A DNA stretch of 64,000 bases. It comes from Hymenobacter sedentarius (GTDB lineage Bacteria > Bacteroidota > Bacteroidia > Cytophagales > Hymenobacteraceae). The translations under genes were made by a program, and so were the position numbers. A model generated the notes under the pieces. The model was not told the DNA's origin. It saw only the letters and a list, made by a program, of their open reading frames with translations, and made no database searches. This document shows, in pieces, positions 26,978 through 35,546 of the stretch. Where the stretch lies: assembly GCF_001507645.1 (NCBI RefSeq), contig NZ_CP013909.1, positions 3,534,001 to 3,598,000 of the forward strand, in the 5' to 3' direction. The stretch's first letter is position 1; the number at the start of each line of letters is the position of its first letter.

Positions 26978-28423
26978 TTATTCTTCTACCGGCTCAGTAA
27001 TCTTCCGCAGGCCCGGAATGCCCAGGCGCTGGGGCAGACGGCGCCAGAAGTCCAGCTCAAGCAGGCCCGAGTCATTATAAGCCTGGTACAGGAAAAACAA
27101 ACCAGCCGGCAGCAGCACCAGGTTCGACATCCACATGCCGATGCCAACCGGCCACACAAACTCGCGGCCGTACTTCTCGCCCATGATGCTAAGCACGTAA
27201 TAAATGATAAAGAAGAGGATGGAAACGAGGATGGGAACCCCCAGGCCGCCCTTCTTGATAATTGAGCCCAGCGGCGCCCCAATCAGGAACATGAGCAACA
27301 CCGCCACCGACTGCGAATACTTGCGGTAGACCTCAATGCGGAACAGGGCCGAATTCCGGGCGTAATCGTTGAGCCGTTCCGAGGTGGAGTTGGCAAAGGC
27401 CCGGAGGTTGTTGGCCCGGTTAGTGGCCTGCTGAATGATGGGCGCGGTCGGCGCGGCCAGGCGCGAAGCCGGCACCTGCAAGTGGGCCACGCGGCGGTTG
27501 GCCGCCCGGCCGGTGGTATCGAAGCGCAGGAAGGTGAAGTAGGCGTTGACTTGCCGGGGCACCTGGTGCTGCTCGTGGGTTAGCTTCTTCTGAATCGAAT
27601 CCGTGGCATTGTGCAGCTGCGGAATATTGAGCATCATCCGGTTTTCCTTGAACAAGTCTTCTTTGGTACGGCCCAGGTCGAACGATGCCAACGAAAACGT
27701 GACCAGGTTGTGGTCGAAACCTTGGCGCACAAAGCTGGCACCGGCCCGGTCCTGCGCATCGGGCTGCTCCACGTAGTTGTGGCCATGGAACAGCTCGAGG
27801 CTAAGGTAACCGCCATTAAAACGGGTGAACATGCGCCCGGAGTCGGCCAGCATCACGGTGGCATTGCCCGACTTCTGGGTGTGGTCGTAAATCATCACCC
27901 CGTGCAGGCGGTCGCCATTTTCGCCCGTTTTCTTGTCGACCTTAATGGTATAGCCGGGAATGCCGTTATAAAAAACGCCTTCCCGAATGTCCAAGGCTAG
28001 TTTTTGCTGGCGTACATCCCAAAGCAGGCTGTAGGCTTTCAGGTTGGCCTTGGGCACGATGGTTTCGTTGAACCAAAAGGCTCCCACGGCCAGACCCACC
28101 GTGAGCAGCAGCACCGGCCGCAAAATCCGCGTTAAGGCAATGCCGGAGGCCTTGATGGCCGTGAGCTCGTGGTGCTCGCCCAAGTTGCCATAAGTCATGA
28201 GCGACGACAGCAGCACGGCCAACGGCAGCGAAATGGGCACGATGAGCACACTGAAGTAAAACAGCAGCTGCAGCAGCACCCCCGTGCCCAAATCCTTGCC
28301 GATGATATCGTCGAGGTACTTGAGCAGTGTATGCGTAAGCAGAATAAACTGCACCACCGCGAACGTGAGCAGGAAGGGGCCAGCAAAGGCCTTTAGAATA
28401 AGCTTGTCGAGCTTCTTAAGCAT
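26978..28423 (-). CDS. LptF/LptG family lipopolysaccharide export permease (YjgP/YjgQ)
   Basis: About 481 residues from the ATG of MLKKLDKLILKAFAGPFLLT, the usual family start; the frame is open 150 bases further upstream. It has three N-terminal membrane helices (about 15-35, 55-75 and 100-120), a large periplasmic domain, and three C-terminal helices (VAVLLMFLIGAPLGSIIKKG onward). The motif FNETIVPKANL is typical. LptF and LptG work with LptB2 and LptC to extract LPS from the inner membrane. Which of the two it is cannot be told from sequence alone. It follows the START-like gene in the same direction. Confidence 0.9.
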   Translation of the reverse strand: MLKKLDKLILKAFAGPFLLTFAVVQFILLTHTLLKYLDDIIGKDLGTGVLLQLLFYFSVLIVPISLPLAVLLSSLMTYGNLGEHHELTAIKASGIALTRILRPVLLLTVGLAVGAFWFNETIVPKANLKAYSLLWDVRQQKLALDIREGVFYNGIPGYTIKVDKKTGENGDRLHGVMIYDHTQKSGNATVMLADSGRMFTRFNGGYLSLELFHGHNYVEQPDAQDRAGASFVRQGFDHNLVTFSLASFDLGRTKEDLFKENRMMLNIPQLHNATDSIQKKLTHEQHQVPRQVNAYFTFLRFDTTGRAANRRVAHLQVPASRLAAPTAPIIQQATNRANNLRAFANSTSERLNDYARNSALFRIEVYRKYSQSVAVLLMFLIGAPLGSIIKKGGLGVPILVSILFFIIYYVLSIMGEKYGREFVWPVGIGMWMSNLVLLPAGLFFLYQAYNDSGLLELDFWRRLPQRLGIPGLRKITEPVEE

Positions 28424-28527
28424 AGAAAACGGCGCTAACACTGAACTGTACGTCGGCGCTGAAACGAAAGTCCAAGGAAAAAAGTACCGGAACCGCCCCC
28501 ACCCCAATCGGAGGATTCGCGCGGTTT

Positions 28528-28941
28528 CTACCCTCCTACTTGCTCGCGGAGCTTGGCCACCAGGCCCTCCCACATTTCTTGCTGCTCCCCGGCATCGTGT
28601 GCCGACGAGTAGTCAATCACCCGCAAATACACTTCGTCGGTTACCTGCGACGAATCAAGCGTAAACTCCAGATAATTCGCGTCGGCCACTTGCTGGCGCA
28701 GGTCGTTCAAGAACACGAACCTGATGGCCCGGTTCAGCCGCTGGCCCGAAATCTCGGCGTAATGGTTTTCCTGGTCCCAAATAAAATTGAGCCGCTGACC
28801 TTCCACGTAGCGCACATCGTCGCAAAACCACTGCGAAAGACCGGAAGCGGTAGCCAAATAAGGAAAAAGAATTTTAGGCGAAGCGTTGATGGGAAATTCC
28901 ACCACGAAGCGTGTTTTGGTTTGGGTATCAGGCAGAGCCAT
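28528..28941 (-). CDS. START-like/SRPBCC domain protein
   Basis: A protein of 137 residues with the helix-grip pattern of SRPBCC proteins: an N-terminal strand (TRFVVEFPINASPKILFPYL), LSQWFCDDV, and a long C-terminal helix (EQQEMWEGLVAKLREQ). It resembles the START-like proteins found widely in Cytophagales and distantly AHSA1. The fold binds hydrophobic ligands or chaperones; the ligand is unknown. It lies 104 bases upstream of the LptF/G gene, so co-expression is plausible. Confidence 0.8.
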   Translation of the reverse strand: MALPDTQTKTRFVVEFPINASPKILFPYLATASGLSQWFCDDVRYVEGQRLNFIWDQENHYAEISGQRLNRAIRFVFLNDLRQQVADANYLEFTLDSSQVTDEVYLRVIDYSSAHDAGEQQEMWEGLVAKLREQVGG

Positions 28942-29025
28942 AATTTACAATACGAAGGGGCCTCGTCAAACAAGGGTCTGAAACCGGCCGCGAGGGAGAA
29001 ATACAGTGTTTTTTGCCCCAGGACC

Positions 29026-29057
29026 TTGCGTCGGGGCCAATTGTAGCGTTACCTTTG
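29026..29057 (+). promoter_or_regulatory. Bacteroidota promoter for tRNA-Met
   Basis: TTG (29026-29028), then exactly 21 bases, then TACCTTTG (29050-29057). Transcription would begin around 29064, about 10 bases before the tRNA. The spacing is the same as in the spt promoter. Confidence 0.8.
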
Positions 29058-29073
29058 CACCCACAAAAAACCC

Positions 29074-29147
29074 GGCGGGGTAGCTCAGTTGGTTAGAGCA
29101 CAGGATTCATAACCCTGAGGTCACGAGTTCAACTCTCGTCCCCGCTA
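29074..29147 (+). tRNA. tRNA-Met (anticodon CAT)
   Basis: A 74-base cloverleaf without an encoded CCA. Acceptor GGCGGGG pairs with CCCCGCT (first pair G-T). D stem GCTC/GAGC. Anticodon loop TTCATAA with CAT at 29108-29110. T stem ACGAG/CTCGT with loop TTCAACT. The anticodon stem CAGGA/CCCTG has four good pairs and an A-C mismatch next to the loop (positions 31-39). The CAT anticodon could also mean an initiator or a lysidine-modified Ile tRNA. The G-T first pair and the absence of three G-C pairs before the loop argue against initiator. Confidence 0.93.
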
Positions 29148-29154
29148 CTTCAGA

Positions 29155-29186
29155 AACCGTTTCAGCTACGCTGAGGCGGTTTTTTT
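29155..29186 (+). terminator. Terminator downstream of tRNA-Met
   Basis: The stem aaccgtttcagc / gctgaggcggtt (with wobble pairs) is followed by seven T. Confidence 0.8.
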
Positions 29187-29282
29187 GCTTTAGGGACTTT
29201 CGAAGGCGGCACTACTTCCAGAGTAATACTGACTTCATTTTAGCTCAATATTTAATCTGAGCTATTTTTCTGGGCCAAAAAC

Positions 29283-29317
29283 AAGAAAACGCTGAACCCA
29301 AGGGCCAGCGTTTTCTT
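29283..29317 (-). terminator. Terminator of the infC-rpmI-rplT unit
   Basis: The perfect 12-base stem aagaaaacgctg / cagcgttttctt is followed on the minus strand by a T-run (gttttt). Confidence 0.75.
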
Positions 29318-29339
29318 GGTTCTTGACGCACAGGGGCAA

Positions 29340-29684
29340 TTACTTCACTTTTTCCACGATGCCTTTGAAGGCCTCTGGGTGGTTCAGCGCCAAATCAGCC
29401 AGCACTTTGCGGTTGAGTTCGATGCCAGCCTTTTTCAGGCCGCCCATCAGCTGCGAGTACGACAGGCCGTGTTCACGAGCGCCGGCGTTGATACGCTGAA
29501 TCCAGAGGGCACGGAATTCGCGCTTCTTTACTTTACGGTCGCGGTAAGCGTACAAGAGGCCTTTTTCAACGGCGTTCTTGGCTACGGTCCATACGTTTTT
29601 GCGACGGCCATAATAGCCTTTCGCCAAACGCATGATTTTCTTACGACGGTGGCGCGAGGCCACGTGGTTGACACTTCTTGGCAT
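29340..29684 (-). CDS. rplT: 50S ribosomal protein L20
   Basis: A protein of 114 residues. [20 protein letters not shown] and the following [20 protein letters not shown] are the L20 signature. It binds 23S rRNA and is essential for early 50S assembly. In other bacteria L20 represses its own operon. It is the last gene of thrS-infC-rpmI-rplT. Confidence 0.97.
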   Translation of the reverse strand: MPRSVNHVASRHRRKKIMRLAKGYYGRRKNVWTVAKNAVEKGLLYAYRDRKVKKREFRALWIQRINAGAREHGLSYSQLMGGLKKAGIELNRKVLADLALNHPEAFKGIVEKVK

Positions 29685-29744
29685 AACCTAGAGAGTTTTT
29701 GGCAGCCGGCGACAGAGGGTTGTCTTAGAGCCGGAAGCCTGGTG

Positions 29745-29836
29745 ATGGTTTAGTTATTAGTTGTTGGCTGTCAGTTATTGGTATCAAATCAGATGCAGTA
29801 AACTCCAACAACTGACCATGAGCAACTGACAACAAA
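29745..29836. repeat. Low-complexity intergenic repeat between rpmI and rplT
   Basis: Several short inverted and direct words recur: agttgttgg (29759) against ccaacaact (29805), and ctgtcagtt against aactgac copies near 29810 and 29824. The leader of rpmI at 30032-30080 has similar ttgttgattgttgattg words. These could fold in the operon message. No known regulatory RNA was recognised. Confidence 0.4.
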
Positions 29837-30031
29837 TCAGATATTCAACATCTGGCGCACGCGGTTCATGTCGGCGCTGCTCACGAGGCCCGTGTGGGTC
29901 AAACCACGCTTTTGCTTGGTCGTCTTCTTCGTGAGGATGTGTGATTTGAAGGCGTGCTTCCGCTTCACCTTGCCCGTTCCGGTGAGCGCAAAGCGCTTCT
30001 TAGCACCGGATTTCGTCTTTACTTTCGGCAT
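29837..30031 (-). CDS. rpmI: 50S ribosomal protein L35
   Basis: A protein of 64 residues, starting [20 protein letters not shown], with [14 protein letters not shown] in the middle, as in all L35 proteins. It lies between infC and rplT on the same strand, in the universally conserved order. Confidence 0.97.
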   Translation of the reverse strand: MPKVKTKSGAKKRFALTGTGKVKRKHAFKSHILTKKTTKQKRGLTHTGLVSSADMNRVRQMLNI

Positions 30032-30114
30032 TGTAGTGGTTGTTGGAGGGTTGGTTGTTGATTGTTGATTGCTGACCGACCGGGGGTCGGGAAGCCATCT
30101 TCAACCGGTAAAAT

Positions 30115-30792
30115 CTATTCAGCGTCCGTGGTCGCCGGTGCCGATTCAGCTGCTTTGCCAGCCGGCTCAGCAGAAGGCTTGGGCGCTTTTTTCTCAGCCT
30201 TGGCATCGGGTGCAGCGGCGGTCTTCGCAGCGGGCTTCACGACGGCCGCCGCTTTGGGGGCGAGGTACAGGAACATGCGCTTGCCTTCGAGCTTGGGCAG
30301 CTGCTCTACTTTGGCCAGGTCCTCGAGGGCCTGGGCAAACTTGAGCAGCAGGATTTCGCCCCGCTCTTTAAACACGATGCTACGACCTACAAAGTGCACA
30401 TAGCTCTTGATTTTCGCGCCTTCGCGCAAAAACTCCTGGGCGTGCTTCACCTTAAAGGCGAAGTCGTGCTCGTCGGTATTGGGGCCGAAACGAATTTCTT
30501 TCAGGACGACCTTGGTCTGCTTGGCCTTCAGCTCGCGGGTCTTCTTCTTCTGCTCGTACTTGAATTTCGAGTAGTCGATGACGCGGCATACGGGTGGCGT
30601 GGCCGTGGGTGAAATCTCAACGAGGTCGAGATTCTGGTCCTGGGCCATTTTCCGGGCCTGGTCGGTCGGATAAACGCCTTGCTCGACGTTGTCGCCGACC
30701 AGGCGCACTTCGCGAGCCAGGATTTTTTGGTTGATTTTGAACGGCTCTTCCACCTGCTGGCGGGGCACGTACCGACGATTCGGGGCTGCTAT
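30115..30792 (-). CDS. infC: Translation initiation factor IF-3, probable ATA start
   Basis: The N-domain has [20 protein letters not shown] and the C-domain has [21 protein letters not shown] Lys/Ala/Pro-rich tail extends the C-terminus. The frame has no ATG after its upstream TAG. A GTG at 30768 is possible, but it lies 32 bases from the ribosome site. The codon 8 bases after a strong AGGAGGAGG is ATA at 30792, giving (M)[12 protein letters not shown] and 225 residues. IF-3 rejects non-standard start codons, and infC of several bacteria uses AUU for self-control. ATA here would do the same. Confidence 0.93.
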   Translation of the reverse strand: MAAPNRRYVPRQQVEEPFKINQKILAREVRLVGDNVEQGVYPTDQARKMAQDQNLDLVEISPTATPPVCRVIDYSKFKYEQKKKTRELKAKQTKVVLKEIRFGPNTDEHDFAFKVKHAQEFLREGAKIKSYVHFVGRSIVFKERGEILLLKFAQALEDLAKVEQLPKLEGKRMFLYLAPKAAAVVKPAAKTAAAPDAKAEKKAPKPSAEPAGKAAESAPATTDAE

Positions 30793-30800
30793 GGTTTGGT

Positions 30801-30809
30801 CCTCCTCCT
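30801..30809 (-). promoter_or_regulatory. Strong Shine-Dalgarno site that fixes the infC start
   Basis: AGGAGGAGG ends 8 bases before the ATA codon. Strong Shine-Dalgarno sequences are uncommon in Bacteroidota, so its presence ahead of a weak codon is informative. Confidence 0.75.
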
Positions 30810-30964
30810 AAAAAAGTGGCGGGAAATGAGATTCGGGGCGGTTTAGGCCTGGTAAGGCCTGGCAATCAGGGGGCAAATATCGGTATTTATCTTGGTAAAG
30901 GCAAATTACTTATGAAATCAACGGCGAAATGCACTAAGCCGAGCCTTAGGCCAGTTAAATCAAA

Positions 30965-31007
30965 CACCGTCAAATTGAGCTGCTGTTGCTGGCTCAACCT
31001 GACGGTG
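30965..31007 (-). terminator. Stem-loop between thrS and infC
   Basis: The arms caccgtcaaattgagc and gctcaacctgacggtg pair over 14 of 16 bases, directly after the thrS stop. On the minus strand only a weak T stretch (tttgattt) follows. It could be a partial terminator or a processing site. Confidence 0.5.
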
Positions 31008-31018
31008 CTGTGCCTTAA

Positions 31019-32953
31019 TTAATAAGCTTCAATAATCTGGCTTTGCACGCTCTTCACAAAAGCATCCAGCGGCATCGAGCCTAGGTCGCCTTCGCCGTGC
31101 TTGCGTACCGAAATGATGTTGTCCTGAGCCTCTTTCTCGCCCACAACCAGCAGGTAAGGAATTTTGCCCATCTCGGCGTCGCGAATCTTGCGGCCGATGC
31201 GCTCATCGCGGGCATCTACAGTGCCGCGCAGCTCGCGCTGCTCCAGCTGGGCTTTCACCTCGTTGGCGTAGTCGATGTACTTGTCCGAAATCGGGAGGAC
31301 GATGAACTGCTCGGGCGTCAGCCACAGGGGGAAATTACCGGCGCAGTGCTCGATAAGCACGGCCACGAACCGCTCCAGCGAGCCAAAGGGCGCGCGGTGC
31401 AGCATCACGGGGCGCTGACGCGAGTTGTCGGAAGCGACATACTCGAGGTCGAACCGCTCCGGCAGGTTGTAATCTACCTGAATGGTGCCAAGCTGCCAGC
31501 GGCGGCCCAAGGCATCGCGCACCATGAAATCGAGCTTGGGGCCGTAAAAGGCGGCTTCGCCGAGTTCGGTCACGGTGGGCAAGCCCTTCTCCTCAGCGGC
31601 TTCCTTGATGGCGTTTTCGGCGAGAAACCAGTTTTCATCGGAGCCGATGTACTTGGTTTTGTTCTCGGGGTCGCGCAGGCTGATTTGGGCCGTGTAGTCT
31701 TCAAAACCTAGGTTCTTGAACACGTACAGCACCAGGTCAATCACCTTCTTGAACTCGTCTTTTACCTGGTCGGGCCGGCAGAAGATGTGGGCATCGTCCT
31801 GCGTAAAGCCGCGCACGCGGGTCAGGCCGTGCAGCTCGCCCGACTGCTCGTAGCGGTACACGGTGCCGAACTCGGCGTAGCGCACGGGCAGGTCGCGGTA
31901 GCTGCGTGGCTCGGTTTTATAGATTTCGCAGTGGTGGGGGCAGTTCATCGGCTTGAGGAAGAATTCCTCGCCGGGGTTGGGCGTTTTGATGGGCTGGAAC
32001 GAGTCGGCGCCGTATTTCTCGTAGTGGCCGCTGGTCACGTACAGCTCCTTGGCACCGATGTGGGGCGTCACGACGGGCTGGTAGCCGGCTTTCACCTGAG
32101 CTTTGCGCATAAACTGTTCCAGGCGCTCGCGCAGGGCGGTGCCTTTGGGCAGCCACAAGGGCAGCCCCGCTCCTACTTTCTCTGAGAAAGCAAACAGCTT
32201 TAGCTCCTTGCCCAACTTGCGGTGGTCGCGGCGCTTGGCTTCCTCCAGCCGCTCCAGGTACTCGGTGAGGTCCTTGGCTTTGGGAAAGGTGATGCCGTAG
32301 AGGCGCGTGAGCTGCTTGTTCTTCTCATCGCCGCGCCAGTATGCACCGGCCACGTTCATGAGCTTGGCTGCTTTAATGGTGCTGGTATCGGGGATGTGCG
32401 GGCCGCGGCAGAGGTCGGTGAAACCACCTTGGGTATAGAAGGTAATCTGGCCGTCTTCCAGGTTTTCGAGCAGCTCCAATTTGTAGGGGTCCTGCTTTTC
32501 CTGGAAATAGGCGATGGCATCGGCCTTCGAGATTTCCTGGCGGATGTAGCGGCTTTTGTTCTTGGCCAGCTCCAGCATCTTTTTCTCGATTTCGGGGAAG
32601 TCTTCGCTGGAAATGCTGCGGCCTTCGCCCAAATCGACGTCGTAATAGAAGCCGTTCTCCACGGCGGGGCCGATGGCCAGCTTCACGCCGGGATAGAGCG
32701 TTTCGAGCGCTTCGGCCATGAGGTGCGCCGAGGAATGCCAATAGGTAGCCTTGCCGGCCTCGTCGTTCCAGGTCAGGATTTCAACGGTGGCGTCTTCCGT
32801 GAAGGGACGGTAGAGGTCGCGGACTTCGCCGTTGACGCGCACAGCCAAGGCATTGCGGGCCAGGCCTTCGCTGATACTGGCGGCCAGGGCATGGCCCGTA
32901 GAGCCAGACTCGACTTGGCGCACCGAGCCGTCGGGGAGGGTAATATTGAGCAT
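31019..32953 (-). CDS. thrS: Threonine-tRNA ligase
   Basis: A protein of 644 residues with all ThrRS parts: an N-terminal TGS domain ([20 protein letters not shown]), the editing domain with [12 protein letters not shown], the class II catalytic core ([20 protein letters not shown] and later [10 protein letters not shown]), and the anticodon-binding domain at the C-terminus. It attaches threonine to tRNA-Thr. It heads the thrS-infC-rpmI-rplT run. No T-box-like leader was seen. Confidence 0.97.
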   Translation of the reverse strand: MLNITLPDGSVRQVESGSTGHALAASISEGLARNALAVRVNGEVRDLYRPFTEDATVEILTWNDEAGKATYWHSSAHLMAEALETLYPGVKLAIGPAVENGFYYDVDLGEGRSISSEDFPEIEKKMLELAKNKSRYIRQEISKADAIAYFQEKQDPYKLELLENLEDGQITFYTQGGFTDLCRGPHIPDTSTIKAAKLMNVAGAYWRGDEKNKQLTRLYGITFPKAKDLTEYLERLEEAKRRDHRKLGKELKLFAFSEKVGAGLPLWLPKGTALRERLEQFMRKAQVKAGYQPVVTPHIGAKELYVTSGHYEKYGADSFQPIKTPNPGEEFFLKPMNCPHHCEIYKTEPRSYRDLPVRYAEFGTVYRYEQSGELHGLTRVRGFTQDDAHIFCRPDQVKDEFKKVIDLVLYVFKNLGFEDYTAQISLRDPENKTKYIGSDENWFLAENAIKEAAEEKGLPTVTELGEAAFYGPKLDFMVRDALGRRWQLGTIQVDYNLPERFDLEYVASDNSRQRPVMLHRAPFGSLERFVAVLIEHCAGNFPLWLTPEQFIVLPISDKYIDYANEVKAQLEQRELRGTVDARDERIGRKIRDAEMGKIPYLLVVGEKEAQDNIISVRKHGEGDLGSMPLDAFVKSVQSQIIEAY

Positions 32954-33093
32954 AGGATTGGAATAAAAGCCCCCGTGGGGCTAAGCGGGGCGCAAGTTAC
33001 ACGTTGCTCAATAATGAACTTAAGATTATTGAGGAAGCGGGGGTTATAATTTTTAACTCACGCAAGCACTTCTGTGTGCTGGCCCGGGGGCTT

Positions 33094-34221
33094 TCACCCG
33101 GTGCTGGGCCGGAGCGATGGCAGCGGGCTAATCGGCGCGGGGCGCGGGGGCCGGCGGTAATAATACCGTGGCGCGGGCCGCAAGCTATCCGGCAGCTGGC
33201 CCTGCACCCGGCCGTTGAGTTTCCAGACTTTAAAGGTCCAGTGCGCGTTGCCCGGGTTTTCGGCCACAAGCTGGCGGTATTGAGCCAATGCTTCGGGCAG
33301 GCGGTTTTGGGTTTCCAGTGCTTCGGCGAGCAGCGCGCGGGCCTGCGGCAGGTGGGGATTGCGGCGCAGGGCCCGCCTGAGATGCTCTATTACGGCAAGG
33401 GGGCTGCGCGCTTTGGCCGCGGCCAGGCCCAGGCGGTAGTCGGCCCGGTACACGGTGGTGTCCAGCGCCAACGCGCGCCGGTAGTACCACAGGGCGCTAT
33501 CGGGGCGGCCCTGCAGCTCGAGCTGGCGGCCGTAGTCGTACCGGAGCAGCCCGGAGGTGGTGTCCAGCTTCATACCCAAGGCCGCGTAGCGGGCGGCATC
33601 GCCGGGCACCCGCCAGGCATTAAGCAGAAACGCCAGCTGATGAAGAATCTCGGGCTCGCGGGGGTCCCGGGCCAGGGCGTCCTGCAGGTACTGGACGGCG
33701 GTGGAGGTATCGGCAGTGGCAGCATAGGCCAGGCCTTTGTAGAAAAGGGCCGAGGGCTGGTCGGGGTCGAGGCGCAGGGTGCGGTCGAGGTTGTCGAGGG
33801 CAGCCGAATAGTTGCGCCCGGCCAGATGAGTTTCGCCCACCAGCAAGGGCAGCTCTGGCCCGGAATAACCGTGCTCGGCCGCTTGGCGAGCGGCGGCTAG
33901 GGCCTCCGGCAATTGGCCCAACGCCCGATATGCCCGCGCTTGCAAAAAGTACAGCCGGCCGTCGGTGTCATCGATTTCCAGGGCAGTCGCGACATCCTGG
34001 AGGGCGGCGCGGGGCTGCCCGGCGGCCAGGCGCAAAGTGGCCCGACGCGCCAATAGCGCCGTGTTTTTAGGCTCCCGAACAATGGCTCCGTTCAGCTCAT
34101 CGGCCTGCACGCGGGGGCCGCTTTGGACGGTAGCCAAATTAACCAGCGTATCGGGCCGTTCATTGGGCTCGGCCTGGCAGGCGGCGAGCAGAACCAGAAA
34201 GAAAGGCAAACGGCGGGTCAT
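33094..34221 (-). CDS. TPR repeat lipoprotein
   Basis: About 375 residues from the ATG of MTRRLPFFLVLLAACQAEPN. The lipobox LAAC marks it as a lipoprotein. At least eight TPR units follow (for example AYRALGQLPEALAAARQAAE and DRTLRLDPDQPSALFYKGLA). The C-terminus is Arg/Pro-rich. The frame is open 150 bases upstream, but the signal sequence favours this start. The role is unknown; such proteins usually act as scaffolds at the envelope. A TAnnTTTG box lies about 30 bases upstream. Confidence 0.8.
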   Translation of the reverse strand: MTRRLPFFLVLLAACQAEPNERPDTLVNLATVQSGPRVQADELNGAIVREPKNTALLARRATLRLAAGQPRAALQDVATALEIDDTDGRLYFLQARAYRALGQLPEALAAARQAAEHGYSGPELPLLVGETHLAGRNYSAALDNLDRTLRLDPDQPSALFYKGLAYAATADTSTAVQYLQDALARDPREPEILHQLAFLLNAWRVPGDAARYAALGMKLDTTSGLLRYDYGRQLELQGRPDSALWYYRRALALDTTVYRADYRLGLAAAKARSPLAVIEHLRRALRRNPHLPQARALLAEALETQNRLPEALAQYRQLVAENPGNAHWTFKVWKLNGRVQGQLPDSLRPAPRYYYRRPPRPAPISPLPSLRPSTG

Positions 34222-34251
34222 GAACAGGCCAAGCGGCAGGAAAGCGTGGTT

Positions 34252-34259
34252 CAAAGGTA
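34252..34259 (-). promoter_or_regulatory. -7 box upstream of the TPR lipoprotein gene
   Basis: TACCTTTG on the minus strand, about 30 bases before the proposed ATG. It supports that start over the longer frame. No clear -33 TTG is present. Confidence 0.45.
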
Positions 34260-34435
34260 GCTGCAGCGGTTGAGGATAAGCTTGCGCTGACTTCTTGAGC
34301 ACCTTTTTAGACAGTATCAATAACTTAATGCGTGGCCTGGAAGTGCCTTTTAACCCAGCCAAAAGCGCCAAATACAGGCCTGCCTAGTTGCAATCAGCTC
34401 AAGTGGCGGTGCTTCAAATCGACTTACTAGCCAAG

Positions 34436-35440
34436 CTACTGCTTGCGACTAACGGAATCGGCAGCGGCCGGGCTTGGGCTAGGCGGCAGCGTGGCCGGTG
34501 CTGCTTCTTTCTGTTCGAGCCGGGCGGAGCGTTGGCTCCGGCGGGCATCGGCGCGCAGTAAGGGAGGCAGCATCTGCCGGCACAGCCTGCTTATGACAAG
34601 GTCTTCGCTGGTGATGGGCGAAATTCTTTCCGCTTCGCGCAGCACCTCAATGGCCCGCCGCCGGCGGCCCTGATAGCGGCACATACGGGCCAAGTCGTAG
34701 CAGAATTCGATGTTGTTGGGCGCCAGCTTCCGGGCTTTTTCCAGGTCTTCCATGGCCTCGTGGCTGTCGCCCCCTTCGGGCACACCACCCAGCACAAATT
34801 TGCTGTACAGTCGCTCGAGCAAGTTGTAGTGGGCCACGCGGTACTGCCAGCGGCCCAGCAACTGCCAGCCCTCCGCGATATCAGGCCGCCGCTCCGTGAC
34901 GAGGTACACGTGCGAACGCAAATCCCGGAAGGCTTTCAACCGGGCCCCGGCCTTGTAAAGCGTGGCTTGGTTGAATAAGGCGAAGGCAACGGCGTAATTG
35001 CTTTCGCCACCTTCGGGCCGAATGAGCAGGGCGCGGTCGGCGTACTGGCGGCCGGCGTCGAAATACGCCGACTTGCGGGTTTCGTCGGAATACCGGCTGC
35101 CAATTTTTACGCTAAGCACCGCGGCCTGGCACAGCGACAAATAATGGTTGGGAGTGCCTTTAAGAATCTCCTGGTAAACGGCCAGCGCCTCCGAATCTTT
35201 GAAGCCCTTGGCGAGCGTGGCGGCTTGAAAGAGCTGGGCCTGCACCGCCGGCGGGTCCGGCGGCAGCGCGTTGAGTGGCCGCTGGCTGGGGGCGGCTGTG
35301 GCTGGCTTGCGCGGCTGGGTCCGGAACTGCCCAGCAGCTGGCGTGGCGAGCCAGCCCAGCATGAGTACTCCCAGCAGCCAGCTTCGCCACTGCCTGAATG
35401 GAAAGGCAGGACACGACAGCAACCAGGGCACAACAAGCAT
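34436..35440 (-). CDS. TPR-domain protein with N-terminal signal or anchor, unknown function
   Basis: About 334 residues from the ATG of MLVVPWLLSCPAFPFRQWRS; a TTG eight codons earlier is also possible. A hydrophobic lead (SWLLGVLMLGWLATPAAGQ) looks like a signal peptide. TPR-like helices follow (ALFNQATLYKAGARLKAFRD, then LLGRWQYRVAHYNLLERLYS). The second resembles the regulator of microtubule dynamics-like TPR proteins. It shares direction with parC upstream and the TPR lipoprotein downstream. No specific function can be assigned. Confidence 0.72.
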   Translation of the reverse strand: MLVVPWLLSCPAFPFRQWRSWLLGVLMLGWLATPAAGQFRTQPRKPATAAPSQRPLNALPPDPPAVQAQLFQAATLAKGFKDSEALAVYQEILKGTPNHYLSLCQAAVLSVKIGSRYSDETRKSAYFDAGRQYADRALLIRPEGGESNYAVAFALFNQATLYKAGARLKAFRDLRSHVYLVTERRPDIAEGWQLLGRWQYRVAHYNLLERLYSKFVLGGVPEGGDSHEAMEDLEKARKLAPNNIEFCYDLARMCRYQGRRRRAIEVLREAERISPITSEDLVISRLCRQMLPPLLRADARRSQRSARLEQKEAAPATLPPSPSPAAADSVSRKQ

Positions 35441-35546
35441 AAAGGCAAAGAAACGAGGCACCAAAAGGAAGTAGCTAACAACTGGTATCAGGCAGCCGGT
35501 CAGAAGAAAAGTTCTCCCGGTTACCCGATACCAATGGCTCTGCGCA

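Noticed and set aside
29745..29836. CRISPR-like short repeats near rpmI
   Set aside because: The words are short, irregular and not evenly spaced; no spacers or cas genes are present.
30115..30768. GTG at 30768 as the infC start
   Set aside because: It is 32 bases from the only Shine-Dalgarno site, and the family-like sequence PNRRYV lies upstream of it.
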